DNA of 46,903 nucleotides from Mogibacterium sp. (GCA_012840975.1 DUVP01000015.1:1-46903), one strand, 5' to 3'; positions 26,040 through 36,106 are shown, numbered from the stretch's first letter. Notes: a model not told the origin generated them from the sequence alone. Program-made: numbers and translations.

Positions 26040-26924
26040 CTATCTGAGTCTTCCGTCCGCAACGGCTTTAAGATGCTCTCCGTAAGGACTTTTGCCGTAT
26101 CTGCTTGCTGCTGCGAGCAATCTGTCCTTGTCTATCCAGCCGTTCCTGTAAGCTATTTCCTCGGGAGCGGAGATTTTGACACTCTGTCTTTTCTCAAGGG
26201 TTCTTACAAACTCGGCAGCATCTACTAAAGTATCCATGGTTCCCGTATCAAGCCATGCAAAACCCCTTCCCAGAAGCTGCACATCAAGCAGTCCTTCATT
26301 GAGATACATTTCGTTCAGACTTGTGATCTCCAACTCTCCTCTCCACGATGGCTTGACCTCTTTCGCTTTGGCACTGACCCCCTTCGGATAGAAATAAAGT
26401 CCGGTTATAGCATAGTTGCTCTTAGGATTCTTCGGCTTTTCCTCAACCGATATGGCTTTGCCGGCCTCATCAAACTCTACGATGCCGAATCTCTCCGGAT
26501 CGTTTACGAAATAGCCGAAAACTGTCGCTCTTTCTTCATCTTCAGCTTTGGCAACTGCCTTCCTGAGGATTTTTCCGAATCCGTTTCCGTAGAAAATATT
26601 GTCACCGAGGATCATCACGACCGAATCGTCTCCGATGAATTCTTCACCGATGATAAAAGCCTGTGCAAGTCCATCCGGCGAAGGCTGAACGGCATATGAA
26701 AGATTAATTCCAAAGTCCGAACCGTCACCCAGAAGATCCTCAAATCTCGGGGTGTCCTCAGGAGTCGAAATGATGAGTATATCATCTATGCCCGCCAGCA
26801 TGAGTGTGGACAGCGGATAATATATCATAGGTTTGTCATAAACAGGCAACAATTGCTTACTTGTTACCATCGTTAACGGATAAAGTCTTGTGCCTGCTCC
26901 GCCTGCTAATACTATTCCTTTCAT
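26040..26924 (-). CDS. rmlA: Glucose-1-phosphate thymidylyltransferase
   Basis: Makes dTDP-glucose from glucose-1-phosphate and dTTP. The 294-residue protein has the nucleotide-binding [11 protein letters not shown], the [17 protein letters not shown] signature, LGDNIFYG and the C-terminal [10 protein letters not shown] place the start at ATG 26924 after GAGAGG; an in-frame TTG three codons earlier is ignored. It is the last gene of the glycopolymer operon on this strand and feeds rmlB, which lies near the operon start. No rmlC or rmlD follows, so the product is not dTDP-rhamnose by genes in this window. Confidence 0.96.
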   Translation of the reverse strand: MKGIVLAGGAGTRLYPLTMVTSKQLLPVYDKPMIYYPLSTLMLAGIDDILIISTPEDTPRFEDLLGDGSDFGINLSYAVQPSPDGLAQAFIIGEEFIGDDSVVMILGDNIFYGNGFGKILRKAVAKAEDEERATVFGYFVNDPERFGIVEFDEAGKAISVEEKPKNPKSNYAITGLYFYPKGVSAKAKEVKPSWRGELEITSLNEMYLNEGLLDVQLLGRGFAWLDTGTMDTLVDAAEFVRTLEKRQSVKISAPEEIAYRNGWIDKDRLLAAASRYGKSPYGEHLKAVADGRLR

Positions 26925-26970
26925 GTAAATCAACCTCTCTTCTCTGTTTTTAATTACTATACTAAGTATT

Positions 26971-28128
26971 TTATCCGGTCTTCTGCGTCAGCTTCTTGCC
27001 GAGAGCCATCAGCTCCTTTGTAGGATGCTCAAATATCTTTAAGCTGAAAAACGCAGTCATGGCTATCGCTACCGCAAAATATACAATCAGGGCAAAAATT
27101 ATTGCCGAGCTGCTTCCCCCGAATGCATGTCCGGGTGTCGGTCCGACTAATGCATGGTCGTAGGTTCCGCCAAACATCATGACCAGTTTCGGGAAAAACC
27201 TAAGAGGCTCCCTTAATAAATAGCAAACCGGTCTGTGCCAGAAGTAAACCTGGATAGTTCTGGCTCCGACTGTCGTGATGAAACCCAAATCCTTATCCGG
27301 GATAACAGCCACTATCGCAAATGTCAATATAAGAGCAACGAGCCAGACAAGTATTCTTATCCACCATCCGTTTTGCACTGCATTCTTGAAGAAATCTTCC
27401 AGAAATTCATAAGATCTTCTTCCGGTAAACCATTTTCTCCATCCGTACATTCCCCAGCTGCTGAATTTACATACAAGGATGGATATAATTACGACTACTC
27501 CTCCGGCACATGCCGCCCACTTATTGCTGAACCAATTCAGGGCTGACTTCATGTCCATGTAATAACCGATTGCATATATCGGAAGGAAATTTATCATTCT
27601 TGACAGGCAGAAAGTATCACCGATTATCGGAAAATATCCGACCACTGCACTGGCGGCAAATGCAACTAAGATTACGATCCAAGGCTTTACCTTATCATCG
27701 ATTTTTCTCGTAAAATAGAAAAGTAATTCATATTCCGCCATAACGAAAAGGTACCATGGTATGCCCGGCTCTGCGATCCAATGCCAGTTCGGGTTCTGTC
27801 CCATCATTGTCCTTGTTACCTGCAGAAAGATTTTAAGACCGTATGCACAGAAGAAAAAGCCCCATACTTTATCCCATCTCAGTCGCGTTTCTCCCCTGAT
27901 GCCTTTTGCCGCTTTTTCTTCGCTGATATATCTCTTGTGCATCAGACCTGAAATAAATATAAATGCAGGCATGTGAAATGAATATATCCACAGAGTGATC
28001 CATCTTACCGTTCCCTGATCCGACACATAATCTGTTGTCATATGCCCTATAACTACCAAAAGAATAAGCAGGGCCTTTACATTGTCATATTTGTATATTC
28101 TTTTTTTGGGAATATTCAGTGTGCTCAT
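26971..28128 (-). CDS. Acyltransferase-3-family membrane protein
   Basis: About 385 residues with roughly ten hydrophobic helices. The family hallmarks are an early LVVIGHM (His29) and the loop [13 protein letters not shown] (His52), close to the membrane face. Such enzymes transfer acetyl or other acyl groups onto exported carbohydrates. Here the target is probably a sugar of the wall polymer. Start MSTLN at 28128 is preferred because GAGG lies 8 nt upstream; alternatives are ATG 28137 and a TTG. The exact acyl group and acceptor are unknown. Confidence 0.85.
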   Translation of the reverse strand: MSTLNIPKKRIYKYDNVKALLILLVVIGHMTTDYVSDQGTVRWITLWIYSFHMPAFIFISGLMHKRYISEEKAAKGIRGETRLRWDKVWGFFFCAYGLKIFLQVTRTMMGQNPNWHWIAEPGIPWYLFVMAEYELLFYFTRKIDDKVKPWIVILVAFAASAVVGYFPIIGDTFCLSRMINFLPIYAIGYYMDMKSALNWFSNKWAACAGGVVVIISILVCKFSSWGMYGWRKWFTGRRSYEFLEDFFKNAVQNGWWIRILVWLVALILTFAIVAVIPDKDLGFITTVGARTIQVYFWHRPVCYLLREPLRFFPKLVMMFGGTYDHALVGPTPGHAFGGSSSAIIFALIVYFAVAIAMTAFFSLKIFEHPTKELMALGKKLTQKTG

Positions 28129-28176
28129 TTTATTCATCCTCAATTCTCAATAAGACTAAAAGTGACAATAGCAGGT

Positions 28177-29439
28177 TTATTTCTTCTTTGATTTTTTTCC
28201 TGAGAAAATGTTTCTGAAAAAACTGAACATGGAGTTTTTCTGGCGTTGTGCCATCGCTTGCGCTACTTCCGCAGATGTCGGATTCATTACTTTATCTATA
28301 GCTTTTTTTGCTTTTTCAACCGAAGCAGGGTCTGTTCTGAATACCTGAAACTGTCTTGCCTGAGTCAGAGAGGCTACATAATCCATATCATACTCGCCAT
28401 CTATTTTCTGTGTCTCAATTTCCCATGGAACAAGATCGGCAAGCTGCATCTTGATAAGAGCTTTCATGTCGGAAGTCGGCATATTCGTTTCGAGGCTTTC
28501 CCCGGCGGCTTCCATTATGTCTCCGTATTTAATGAGAAGAGTCGACGAGGACATCAGTTTTTTCAAAATGGCTTCGATGACCCTTTGTTGATTTTCTACT
28601 CTTATCGAATCTTTACCTTCAAAAGCCTCCCTTTCTCTTGCAAAGGCGACTGCCTGTCTGCCGTTCATACGATTCCAGCCCTTCTTTACAGTCCACTGAG
28701 GTCTCTTTACCGGATTAAATTCCATAGGTGAATAAACATCTATACATCCTATTGCGTTTACTATATTAACAACTGCAGTAAAATTAGCTTTTATATAATA
28801 ATTCATATCGAAGCCGAGCCAGTCTTCAACTGTCTTCAGAGTTTCATCGACTCCATATACACCTGTATGTGTCAGTTTATCCATTCGTTTAGTTGTATGA
28901 AGGGGAACATAAGCGTCTCTCGGTATCGATGTGAGCAGGATCTTTCTTGTCTTTGGCGAAACGGTAATTATCATATTTACATCGCTTCTTTCAAGGTCCA
29001 GTCCCTTCTCTTTGGCCCACTGATCTATTCCCGTTATATACACATTGAAAGGTTCTTCTGCTACATTGACTTTTTTTGCCAATGCCTGAGCCTCTTGACT
29101 TTCAACTGAAATTCGCTCGAGCATAATATATGTAGTCGACATATAGTATGCTCCTGTACCGTATATGACTACAAAAAAGACTGCAAGAAATATTCCTATA
29201 ATCCTGAGTCCTTTTCTTTTCCTTCCAAACAGCAGACCTGCTCCCGCCAGCAACAGTAACATAAACCCTATGAAAGTTAATGTTATTGATGCCGGAAGAG
29301 CATCCACTGCTATAAGCATCACAAGAAAAGCGATGGCCGCCAAAGTCATTGCAACCGACAAGCCTTTGTAAACCGGCCCCCATGAGGAAAATTCTTCAAT
29401 TATGTTTTTTTTATTCCTTATTTTCCTGATTATTTGCAT
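28177..29439 (-). CDS. LCP (LytR-CpsA-Psr) family glycopolymer ligase
   Basis: A 420-residue protein with three N-terminal membrane helices (about 27-48, 54-72 and 79-100) and an extracellular LCP domain from about 130: SDVNMIITVSPKTRKILLTSIPRD, DKLTHTGVYG, FTAVVNIVNAIGC and RVENQQRVIEAILKKL. The conserved Asp/Arg residues that bind the polyprenyl pyrophosphate are present. Its role is to move a finished undecaprenyl-linked polymer to peptidoglycan. The ATG lies inside the end of the tagO-like gene (29-nt overlap), so the two are translationally coupled. The basic C-terminal tail SGKKSKKK is unusual but not diagnostic. Confidence 0.92.
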   Translation of the reverse strand: MQIIRKIRNKKNIIEEFSSWGPVYKGLSVAMTLAAIAFLVMLIAVDALPASITLTFIGFMLLLLAGAGLLFGRKRKGLRIIGIFLAVFFVVIYGTGAYYMSTTYIMLERISVESQEAQALAKKVNVAEEPFNVYITGIDQWAKEKGLDLERSDVNMIITVSPKTRKILLTSIPRDAYVPLHTTKRMDKLTHTGVYGVDETLKTVEDWLGFDMNYYIKANFTAVVNIVNAIGCIDVYSPMEFNPVKRPQWTVKKGWNRMNGRQAVAFAREREAFEGKDSIRVENQQRVIEAILKKLMSSSTLLIKYGDIMEAAGESLETNMPTSDMKALIKMQLADLVPWEIETQKIDGEYDMDYVASLTQARQFQVFRTDPASVEKAKKAIDKVMNPTSAEVAQAMAQRQKNSMFSFFRNIFSGKKSKKK

Positions 29440-30559
29440 TCTGCTTCTGCTTTCTTTCTTCTCTTTTTCTCCTCATATACTCCATTCTTGCCTGTCTCTT
29501 CTCGAATGGCTGCCTTGGAACCAGTATTACCAGCAGGTACAGACATGCGATAGTGGACATGAAAAAGGCATCTTTGTACAGTTCCCTGCTGAACAGAACG
29601 GCAACTTCTCCCATTATTCCCACAATTCCGTACATAATAAGAACCGATCTTCTCTGTCCAAAGCCGGCACCCAGCAGATGATGATGAAGATGTTCCCTAT
29701 CAGGCTTCATTACCGAATCTCCTCGCGATATTCTTCTTATCATTGCAAACAAGGTGTCAAAAATAGGAACAGCCAAAGCGGCTATCGGTATAATCGTACC
29801 GATGAAAGTCACTCGCTTCAGAGGTGATATTACGGACAATATGGCTATCATATAGCCAAGAAAAAGAGCTCCCCCATCGCCCATAAAAGTCTTTGCCGGC
29901 GAAATATTGTACGGTAAAAAGCCGATACAGCTTGCTGCCAGAGCTGCAAAAGCGACACAGACGGGCATCGTTCCAAGCCTGGCTCCGTGTATATAAGCAA
30001 CATATGCCAGGGACAATGACATAATAGCAACGCTTCCCGCCGCCAGTCCGTCCATTCCATCCATAAGATTAACCGCATTAGTAACACCTACAATCCATAG
30101 AACAGTGACAATATATGCTGCCCCTGTTCCGAGAAAAACTTTCGTTTCTATTGATGCAGATGTTGACGCAATATAATTACCTATAAATGTAATTTTCAGG
30201 CCCTTGGAGAACATGAGTGTTGCTATAGCAATTTGACCGGTAAATTTTAATCCGGGTCTTAAATCCTTAAGGTCATCAAGAACCCCAAGCAAGTACATCA
30301 GAACCCCGCCGATCATTGCTGTCATAATCTTTTCGCTCATGCCGGCAGGGATTATCATAGCGGCCATGCTTCCCAGAAATATCCCCATTCCTCCAAAACG
30401 GGGAATCGGACGATCATGGATTCTCCTGTCGTCTCTTGGCCTGTCGATAATATCAAATCTTCTAGCAACTTTGATACTTAAAGGAGTTGCTATCGCAGAT
30501 ACAGTTATCCCTATAGCAGCCACGATTAATATTTTCTCAAGATAAAAAGTTATCATCAT
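29411..30559 (-). CDS. Undecaprenyl-phosphate sugar-1-phosphate transferase (TagO/WecA/MraY family)
   Basis: A 382-residue polytopic enzyme that starts polymer synthesis by moving a hexosamine-1-phosphate, usually GlcNAc-1-P, to undecaprenyl phosphate. Diagnostic motifs are PRFGGMGIFLG, the catalytic DDLKDL (Asp95, Asp96), NAVNLMDGMDGLAAG (161-175), GDGGALFLGY and the C-terminal DREHLHHHLL loop. The latter is typical of WecA/TagO rather than MraY. A charged tail rich in Arg, Lys and Gln follows the last helix. Its gene overlaps the LCP gene and follows pgi by 26 bp. No strong ribosome binding site precedes the ATG. Confidence 0.95.
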   Translation of the reverse strand: MMITFYLEKILIVAAIGITVSAIATPLSIKVARRFDIIDRPRDDRRIHDRPIPRFGGMGIFLGSMAAMIIPAGMSEKIMTAMIGGVLMYLLGVLDDLKDLRPGLKFTGQIAIATLMFSKGLKITFIGNYIASTSASIETKVFLGTGAAYIVTVLWIVGVTNAVNLMDGMDGLAAGSVAIMSLSLAYVAYIHGARLGTMPVCVAFAALAASCIGFLPYNISPAKTFMGDGGALFLGYMIAILSVISPLKRVTFIGTIIPIAALAVPIFDTLFAMIRRISRGDSVMKPDREHLHHHLLGAGFGQRRSVLIMYGIVGIMGEVAVLFSRELYKDAFFMSTIACLYLLVILVPRQPFEKRQARMEYMRRKREERKQKQNANNQENKE

Positions 30560-30585
30560 AATAGTCTTTTTCAGTACAAAGCGAT

Positions 30586-31824
30586 TTACTTTATGCCGAG
30601 CCTTTCTTTTATCTCCGATTTATACCCTTCAACACCGGGCTGATTAAACGGATTGATACCCATGAGCTTCCCGGTAACTGCTGCAGTCATCATAAAGAAG
30701 TAAAGAAGCTGTCCGAGACAGTATTCCTTACTGTCTTCTATTTCTATAAGAATGATAGGAACTCCTGCTTTGCTGTGTGCAGCGATAACACCTTCCATTG
30801 CAATTTTGTTGATCTCATTTAATGATCCGGAAGACAGTCTTGCTATTTCAGTTTCCGGCAATACAACATCTTTATCCCAGTTCTGAACATTTATCATCGT
30901 TTCGAAAAATATCTGATTTCCTTCCTGTAAGAACTGTCCCATAGAATGAAGGTCTCTTGAAAATATCATCTTTGCAGGGAAAAGTCCTTTTCCTTCTTTG
31001 CCTTCACTTTCTCCGAACAACTGCTCGCACCAGTCTCCTATAAGAGATAGAGAAGGATCGTAGAATTCGAAAACCTCAACAGTTTTTCCCGCTTCAAGAA
31101 GCGCTTTTCTGGCTAATGCGTAAAGGAGACCTTCTTTCTCCCAGAATTCGGAATCAACTGCTATATCTGAAGCCCCTTTAATAAATTTTCTGATATCCGC
31201 TCCCGTTACGGCCAGGGGAAACAAAATTCCCGCTGTAAATGCTGAATATCTTCCCCCTATATCGGAAGGAATAGGAAATGTCTTATAACCTTCCTTTATA
31301 GCTTCCTTTCTTAGCTTCCCGCTTTCGGGATCTGTTATGGCAATTATTCTTTTATTTGATTTGTCTCCATATTTTATTTGCAAAGCTTCTTTAAGCACGT
31401 TAAAAGCTATGCTTGTTTCCATTGTGCTTCCTGACTTTGACACGACACATAGGCATGTTTCTTTATTCTGCACAATTTCAACTATATCCGACAGATAATT
31501 CCCGCTGAAATTATGTCCCGCATAGACCAGTTCAGGGTATCCCGGCCTGCTTCCCTGCAGAGCCTGTTCTATACATGCCGTTCCCATATATGAACCGCCC
31601 ACACCGATTACAACCAGAACCTCGCACAGGGACTTAATCTCTTCTGCTGTTTTTTCTATATCGGCAATCATCTCTTCTGTCAAAGAGGCCGGTTGCTTTA
31701 CCCAACCCGTCATAGGTTCGTTTTTTTGCTTAAGATCCTGCAGGATGTTCTTCGCTCTGCCAAAATGTTTTTCTAATTTTTCGGGCTCAATATTCAGATT
31801 TTCAAGATTTATTTGAAGTTTCAT
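30586..31824 (-). CDS. pgi: Glucose-6-phosphate isomerase
   Basis: Interconverts glucose-6-phosphate and fructose-6-phosphate. The 412-residue protein has the phosphate-binding VGGSYMG (75-81) and SKSGSTMET (129-137) loops, DIGGRYSAFT, and the C-terminal NPFNQPGVEGYK substrate/active-site motif. It is slightly shorter than the roughly 450-residue Bacillus type but complete. Its place inside the glycopolymer operon, 17 nt after the CDP-glycerol phosphotransferase gene, suggests a role in supplying glucose-phosphate for dTDP-sugar synthesis as well as glycolysis. Confidence 0.95.
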   Translation of the reverse strand: MKLQINLENLNIEPEKLEKHFGRAKNILQDLKQKNEPMTGWVKQPASLTEEMIADIEKTAEEIKSLCEVLVVIGVGGSYMGTACIEQALQGSRPGYPELVYAGHNFSGNYLSDIVEIVQNKETCLCVVSKSGSTMETSIAFNVLKEALQIKYGDKSNKRIIAITDPESGKLRKEAIKEGYKTFPIPSDIGGRYSAFTAGILFPLAVTGADIRKFIKGASDIAVDSEFWEKEGLLYALARKALLEAGKTVEVFEFYDPSLSLIGDWCEQLFGESEGKEGKGLFPAKMIFSRDLHSMGQFLQEGNQIFFETMINVQNWDKDVVLPETEIARLSSGSLNEINKIAMEGVIAAHSKAGVPIILIEIEDSKEYCLGQLLYFFMMTAAVTGKLMGINPFNQPGVEGYKSEIKERLGIK

Positions 31825-31840
31825 TTATGTAAACCTCCTT

Positions 31841-33463
31841 TTATTCAGTATCCTTATTTCCGATATCTTTCTCTTCGATTATTCCGTCCTTAATCAGACA
31901 ATCTATTATCCTGTCCGTATTGTGACCGTCGCGAAATTCGACGATTTTATTATATCTGTCTACATATTTCTGAGGTTGTTTTTGCTTGTAATTTGCTTGA
32001 ATCGCTTTTCTTATTTCTTCTTCGTCCATACATATATCACCAAAAACATTTTCATTATTAAGCATCAGATAAGTGCCTTCTCCGTACTTTTCCATACATT
32101 CGTCTTTTTCCGCCCAGTAAAAAATTATATTGGCTCCCCTGTGGAAAACATCATAGGAAACTGAAGAATAGTCTGTAATCAGCAGATCGCAGGATCTCAG
32201 TATTTTATCATAGCTTTCACCAAGTACGAGATGTTTACCGAAAGCTTCCTCTCCTGCGAATTCATCGGCCATCAGGGGGTGTGGCAGTATTATCACCTTT
32301 TCTTTGAGATTCTCCGGAACAGCATCGTACATCTTCTTTATCATTTTATAATAACCTGTTCCCTGCAAATCCTCTTTCGCTCGGTTCATCTCCCATCGTC
32401 TCCAGGTCGGCATGATAATAATTTTATCGGCATCCTCATGTTGATAACTCGTGTCGAATTTCGCCAGACCTGTAATATATAGTTTTTCTCTCGGCATGCC
32501 TGCCAGCTCTATAAAATGTCTTGCTTCCGCTTCAGAAGAAACAACAGTCCTCTGGAACTTATGTTTTTTTTCTCTGAATCCGACCCTCTTGTCTGAATTT
32601 AGAGAAACCATATACATTACTCCGTGTTGAAGGAATATATATTTCAGATCTTTGTGATTTTGTTTTTCGATTACTTTTTTATTCGTGCTTCTCAGTTGCA
32701 AAGCATGATCAGTAGTTTCAGTCGAAATAAATGTATTGCTTGCAAAAAACAGTTCCAGATGCTCGTCGCTGTCCTTTGCTATTAAGTTTTTCTTATATTT
32801 TTCTTCCAGGTTTCGGATTTCTTTATTATCTGAATTTACGACATAATAAACATTATCATAACCCGCATCGATCAACTTCTCATACAGAATGGAGGCGCTT
32901 TCCTGATACCTTGAGCAGTTTTTCTCATACATCATTATGAGGTTTTTTCTACTCTTCTTTGCCTTTCGGTATGCCTTTTCGATTCTTTCTTCGCCTTCGG
33001 GATAATCGTATATATTGGCTTCTCTTGTCGTCAGATACAGAGAGTTCTTCGAACTTTGCCTGAAGTAAATTATGCTGCCTTCTCTTATGAATACTTGACT
33101 CCTTCTGTTCTTACCTTTTTTTAAGTCAGTAGTGCGATACAGTATTCTTCCTTTGTATTTACCCTTATATACTAATTCAATTTTATTCTGAATATCATAA
33201 TTCAGAGCCTCTTCGATATCGAATGTCAGCACAAATCTGTTAAGTCTGAATCCTTTCCCGACATGCTTTCCATATCTGCTATGAAAGGAAATTTTACCTG
33301 CATTCTTCTTTACAGGCACATCAATGCTAAGGTGCTCCGTGTCAATAATCTCTTTTTTCCCTCTGAGTTTGAGAATACACAGTCCCTTCATTGTTAATGT
33401 TTTTTCATTTCCTGTGACGGTTGCTGATAAAATCCCCATCAAAGGGTATTTTTTTTCTTGCAT
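31841..33463 (-). CDS. CDP-glycerol glycerophosphotransferase (TagB/TagF family)
   Basis: A 540-residue protein. The N-terminal 160 residues are beta-rich and unassigned. The C-terminal about 370 residues match the CDP-glycerol glycerophosphotransferase fold: IFLQHGVMY, IIMPTWRRWEMN, IILPHPLM and LLITDYSSVSYDVFHRG. The family adds glycerol-phosphate units to lipid-linked teichoic acid precursors at the membrane. The presence of a CDP-glycerol enzyme beside TagO and LCP points to a teichoic acid-like polymer. No CDP-glycerol synthase (tagD) is seen in the window. Confidence 0.92.
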   Translation of the reverse strand: MQEKKYPLMGILSATVTGNEKTLTMKGLCILKLRGKKEIIDTEHLSIDVPVKKNAGKISFHSRYGKHVGKGFRLNRFVLTFDIEEALNYDIQNKIELVYKGKYKGRILYRTTDLKKGKNRRSQVFIREGSIIYFRQSSKNSLYLTTREANIYDYPEGEERIEKAYRKAKKSRKNLIMMYEKNCSRYQESASILYEKLIDAGYDNVYYVVNSDNKEIRNLEEKYKKNLIAKDSDEHLELFFASNTFISTETTDHALQLRSTNKKVIEKQNHKDLKYIFLQHGVMYMVSLNSDKRVGFREKKHKFQRTVVSSEAEARHFIELAGMPREKLYITGLAKFDTSYQHEDADKIIIMPTWRRWEMNRAKEDLQGTGYYKMIKKMYDAVPENLKEKVIILPHPLMADEFAGEEAFGKHLVLGESYDKILRSCDLLITDYSSVSYDVFHRGANIIFYWAEKDECMEKYGEGTYLMLNNENVFGDICMDEEEIRKAIQANYKQKQPQKYVDRYNKIVEFRDGHNTDRIIDCLIKDGIIEEKDIGNKDTE

Positions 33464-33479
33464 AGAAACTTCTCTTTCA

Positions 33480-34826
33480 TCAATTTAAGCTTTTTGCAAT
33501 ATCATCTATATTTATATTTGTTTTCCAAATATAATCATTTCTCGTGTTGACAAGAAGTTGAAGGTATCCGTCGTTATCGACTATTGCGCTTTCAACCTCT
33601 CCGAGATCGACTTCTATAGTCCCAAGGTAGGTTCCTTTTTTAATATTATAAATATCGAGATAATTGATTCCGTGTTTATTAGGTGGGGAAATACACCTTA
33701 TGACCAACCCTCCGTGACCACAACAATCCTGTGTATATATTTTTCCGCTTCGGTTTACATTGCTTATAATTTTTTTGTGGTCAAACTTTCCGTCTCCGCT
33801 GAACATTCTGATCCCGGTTCTTGAACTCATATATATAACATCTTCAACCCTGTCGTATGCTATTCCCGAAGCACCGCAAAACACTGAAGTTGAAGAAAAT
33901 TTTCCTGTTTCCGGGTCATAAATATCTATCCTGTTACTGTTGCCTCTCATGCTGTAACAGACTTTCGTTGTATGACAATATGTTAATCCGTTTGCATGCC
34001 CTATACCTGATGAATTTGAAATCTTAATCAAATCTCCATCCTTTGAGAAAACCCTTATACCTCTATTATCATAAGCCACCATATATTTATCTCCGGAAAA
34101 AGCCAAAGACTGTGGCGTCGGTCCCGAATAAACAGAGAAGAGTGTCTTGCAATTGCTTCTGTCCAGGCGATAGATAGTATTCACCCCCGCTTTATGAGAT
34201 GAAACAGGTTTGGAAGGAAGTATTTTTAAAGAAACCTTCTTTTCCGCACCTATATAATCTTTTGTTTCTTTGGCTTTTATCGTAATGTCTACTTTGCCCG
34301 CCTTCTTTATCTTGAGTTTCCCGGTTCTTTTATTTACGTCTGCAATCTTTTTGTTGCTGCTTTCAAAGCTAAGTTTGGTCTTTGCTTTTGCTTCAACCCT
34401 CATTTTTTTACTTATACTCAACGCCGTCATATTGTCTCTGGCTTCAATCTTCTGATTATTTCGAGTTGAGAAATATACCCCTTCAGTATTGAAACCTTGT
34501 CTTTCTTCGTTATCCGCTCTTACGACAAAACAATAAGCTTTACCTTCCTCAAGACCTTTAATTTTTGCCTGTTTCTTTGTTTTCTCATCGTCGGTATTTT
34601 CCTCTTTTGAGGAGGCGTCAAGAACTAATTTTGCCCAGTCTTTATATTCTGTTCCTTTTCTCTTGTAGTAAATAGTATATTTATCCGTATTTCTTGTTTC
34701 TTCCCATTCAAGCTCAATGCTATTGACTCCGCGATTCAGAGCTTTAATATCACTATGGTGAAGAATTCCCGGTCTTTCATGGTAATCAAAGTACACAAAT
34801 ACAACAAGAATCACGGCTATCGGCAC
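33480..34826 (-). CDS. Membrane-anchored FnIII/Big2-like/beta-propeller surface protein (start uncertain)
   Basis: From the first ordinary start (GTG 34826) the protein has 448 residues: a hydrophobic segment, a fibronectin III-like module (about 25-120), a bacterial Ig (BIG2)-like module (about 125-205) and a C-terminal repeat domain (about 225-440) with six or so blade-like units (SLAFSGDKYMVAYDN, IAYDRVEDVIYMSS). I read the latter as a beta-propeller. No enzyme motif is apparent, so a scaffold or glycan-binding role at the wall is a guess. The frame stays open for 35 more codons upstream to 34931 and contains a typical basic tail plus the rest of the membrane helix, but no ATG, GTG or TTG. 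AGGAG lies 11 nt before an ATC at 34931, so a non-standard start is possible. Confidence 0.75.
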   Translation of the reverse strand: MPIAVILVVFVYFDYHERPGILHHSDIKALNRGVNSIELEWEETRNTDKYTIYYKRKGTEYKDWAKLVLDASSKEENTDDEKTKKQAKIKGLEEGKAYCFVVRADNEERQGFNTEGVYFSTRNNQKIEARDNMTALSISKKMRVEAKAKTKLSFESSNKKIADVNKRTGKLKIKKAGKVDITIKAKETKDYIGAEKKVSLKILPSKPVSSHKAGVNTIYRLDRSNCKTLFSVYSGPTPQSLAFSGDKYMVAYDNRGIRVFSKDGDLIKISNSSGIGHANGLTYCHTTKVCYSMRGNSNRIDIYDPETGKFSSTSVFCGASGIAYDRVEDVIYMSSRTGIRMFSGDGKFDHKKIISNVNRSGKIYTQDCCGHGGLVIRCISPPNKHGINYLDIYNIKKGTYLGTIEVDLGEVESAIVDNDGYLQLLVNTRNDYIWKTNINIDDIAKSLN

Positions 34827-34960
34827 AAGAATAGCTATTTCAATCAGAATATGCTTTTTTATCTGGCTTTTCGTCTTCTTAAAAGGGCTGATATTATTTA
34901 AATTTTTCTTGATTTTATCTTTAAACTTGATGAATCTTCAGGCTCCTCTCATTGCTTTTC

Positions 34961-36088
34961 TTATTGATAAAACTCTTTGATTTTATCGCAAATATATTCA
35001 ACCTGATCTTTCTTTAATCCATAGTACATCGGAAGTCTCAATAGTCTCTCATAAGTTTCTGTAGTGTACTTGTCCTCTGCGTGAAATCTTCCAAAATGTT
35101 TACCGGCAGGCGAACTGTGAAGCGGAACATAATGGAAAGCCGAACCGATACCCTGCTCCTTAAGATATGCACTGAGTTCCGATCTCTCTTCCAGATTTGC
35201 TGTTTTAATGTAAAACATGTGAGCGTTGTGCACGCATTCTTCCGGTACAATCGGCAGTTCTATTTTTTCTTCTTCCTGAAGATTTTTCAGATGATTAAAA
35301 TAGGCTGACCAGCAGTTTCTTCTAGCATCATTAATAACATCCGCCTTTTCAAGCTGAGCAAGCAAAAAAGCTGCATTAATATCGCTTGGCAGATATGAAG
35401 ACCCCTTATCTACCCAGGTATATTTATCTACTTGTCCTTTTAAAAATCTGCTTCTGTTGGTCCCCTTCTCTCTTATAATCTCCGCCTTTTCGACATTAGC
35501 TGCATCTCTTATGAGCAAAGCTCCTCCTTCACCCATACTGTAGTTTTTTGTTTCATGAAAACTATAGCAACCATAGTCTCCTATGCTTCCCAGAGCTTTT
35601 CCCTTATATGTTGACATAACGCCCTGAGCAGCATCTTCAACAACAATAAGGTTATGCTTGTTGGCAATGTCAATTATCTTATCCATCTCGCAAGACACCC
35701 CTGCATAGTGAACGGGTGCTATGACTTTCGTTTTGCCGGTTATAGCTTCTTCAATAAGATTCTCATCGATATTCTGAGTATCCGGTCTTATATCCACAAA
35801 GACCAGACTCGCTCCTCTCAATACAAAAGCATTAGCAGTAGAAACAAAGGTAAATGACGGAAGAATAACTTCATCTCCCGGTTTAATATCTGCTAATATT
35901 GCCGACATATCCAATGCGGATGAACAGGATGTCGTGAGTAAGACCTTGCTCACTCCGGTTTTTTCTTCAAACCACTTGTTGCAGGCATGGGTGAATTTAC
36001 CGTCGCCGCATATCTTGCCGCTATCTATTGCCTGCGAAATATATTCTTTTTCTTTGCCCGTAAACGGGGAGTTGTTGAAATTTATCAT
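34961..36088 (-). CDS. wecE: dTDP-4-amino-4,6-dideoxygalactose transaminase (WecE/RffA type)
   Basis: A PLP-dependent sugar aminotransferase that converts dTDP-4-keto-6-deoxyglucose to dTDP-Fuc4N with glutamate. The 375-residue sequence is very close to E. coli WecE, sharing GKICGDG, LPSFTFVSTANAFVLRGA, PVHYAGVSCEMD, VVEDAAQGVMSTYKGKALG, EIIREKGTNRSRF and YTWVDKGSSYLPSD. The Schiff-base lysine is Lys181 in SFHETKNYS. Its substrate is the product of RmlB, encoded two genes upstream, with RmlA at the operon end. In Enterobacteria this sugar builds enterobacterial common antigen; here it must enter a Gram-positive wall polymer. No WecD acetyltransferase is seen. Confidence 0.95.
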   Translation of the reverse strand: MINFNNSPFTGKEKEYISQAIDSGKICGDGKFTHACNKWFEEKTGVSKVLLTTSCSSALDMSAILADIKPGDEVILPSFTFVSTANAFVLRGASLVFVDIRPDTQNIDENLIEEAITGKTKVIAPVHYAGVSCEMDKIIDIANKHNLIVVEDAAQGVMSTYKGKALGSIGDYGCYSFHETKNYSMGEGGALLIRDAANVEKAEIIREKGTNRSRFLKGQVDKYTWVDKGSSYLPSDINAAFLLAQLEKADVINDARRNCWSAYFNHLKNLQEEEKIELPIVPEECVHNAHMFYIKTANLEERSELSAYLKEQGIGSAFHYVPLHSSPAGKHFGRFHAEDKYTTETYERLLRLPMYYGLKKDQVEYICDKIKEFYQ

Positions 36089-36106
36089 TTTAATATACCT
36101 GTAATT

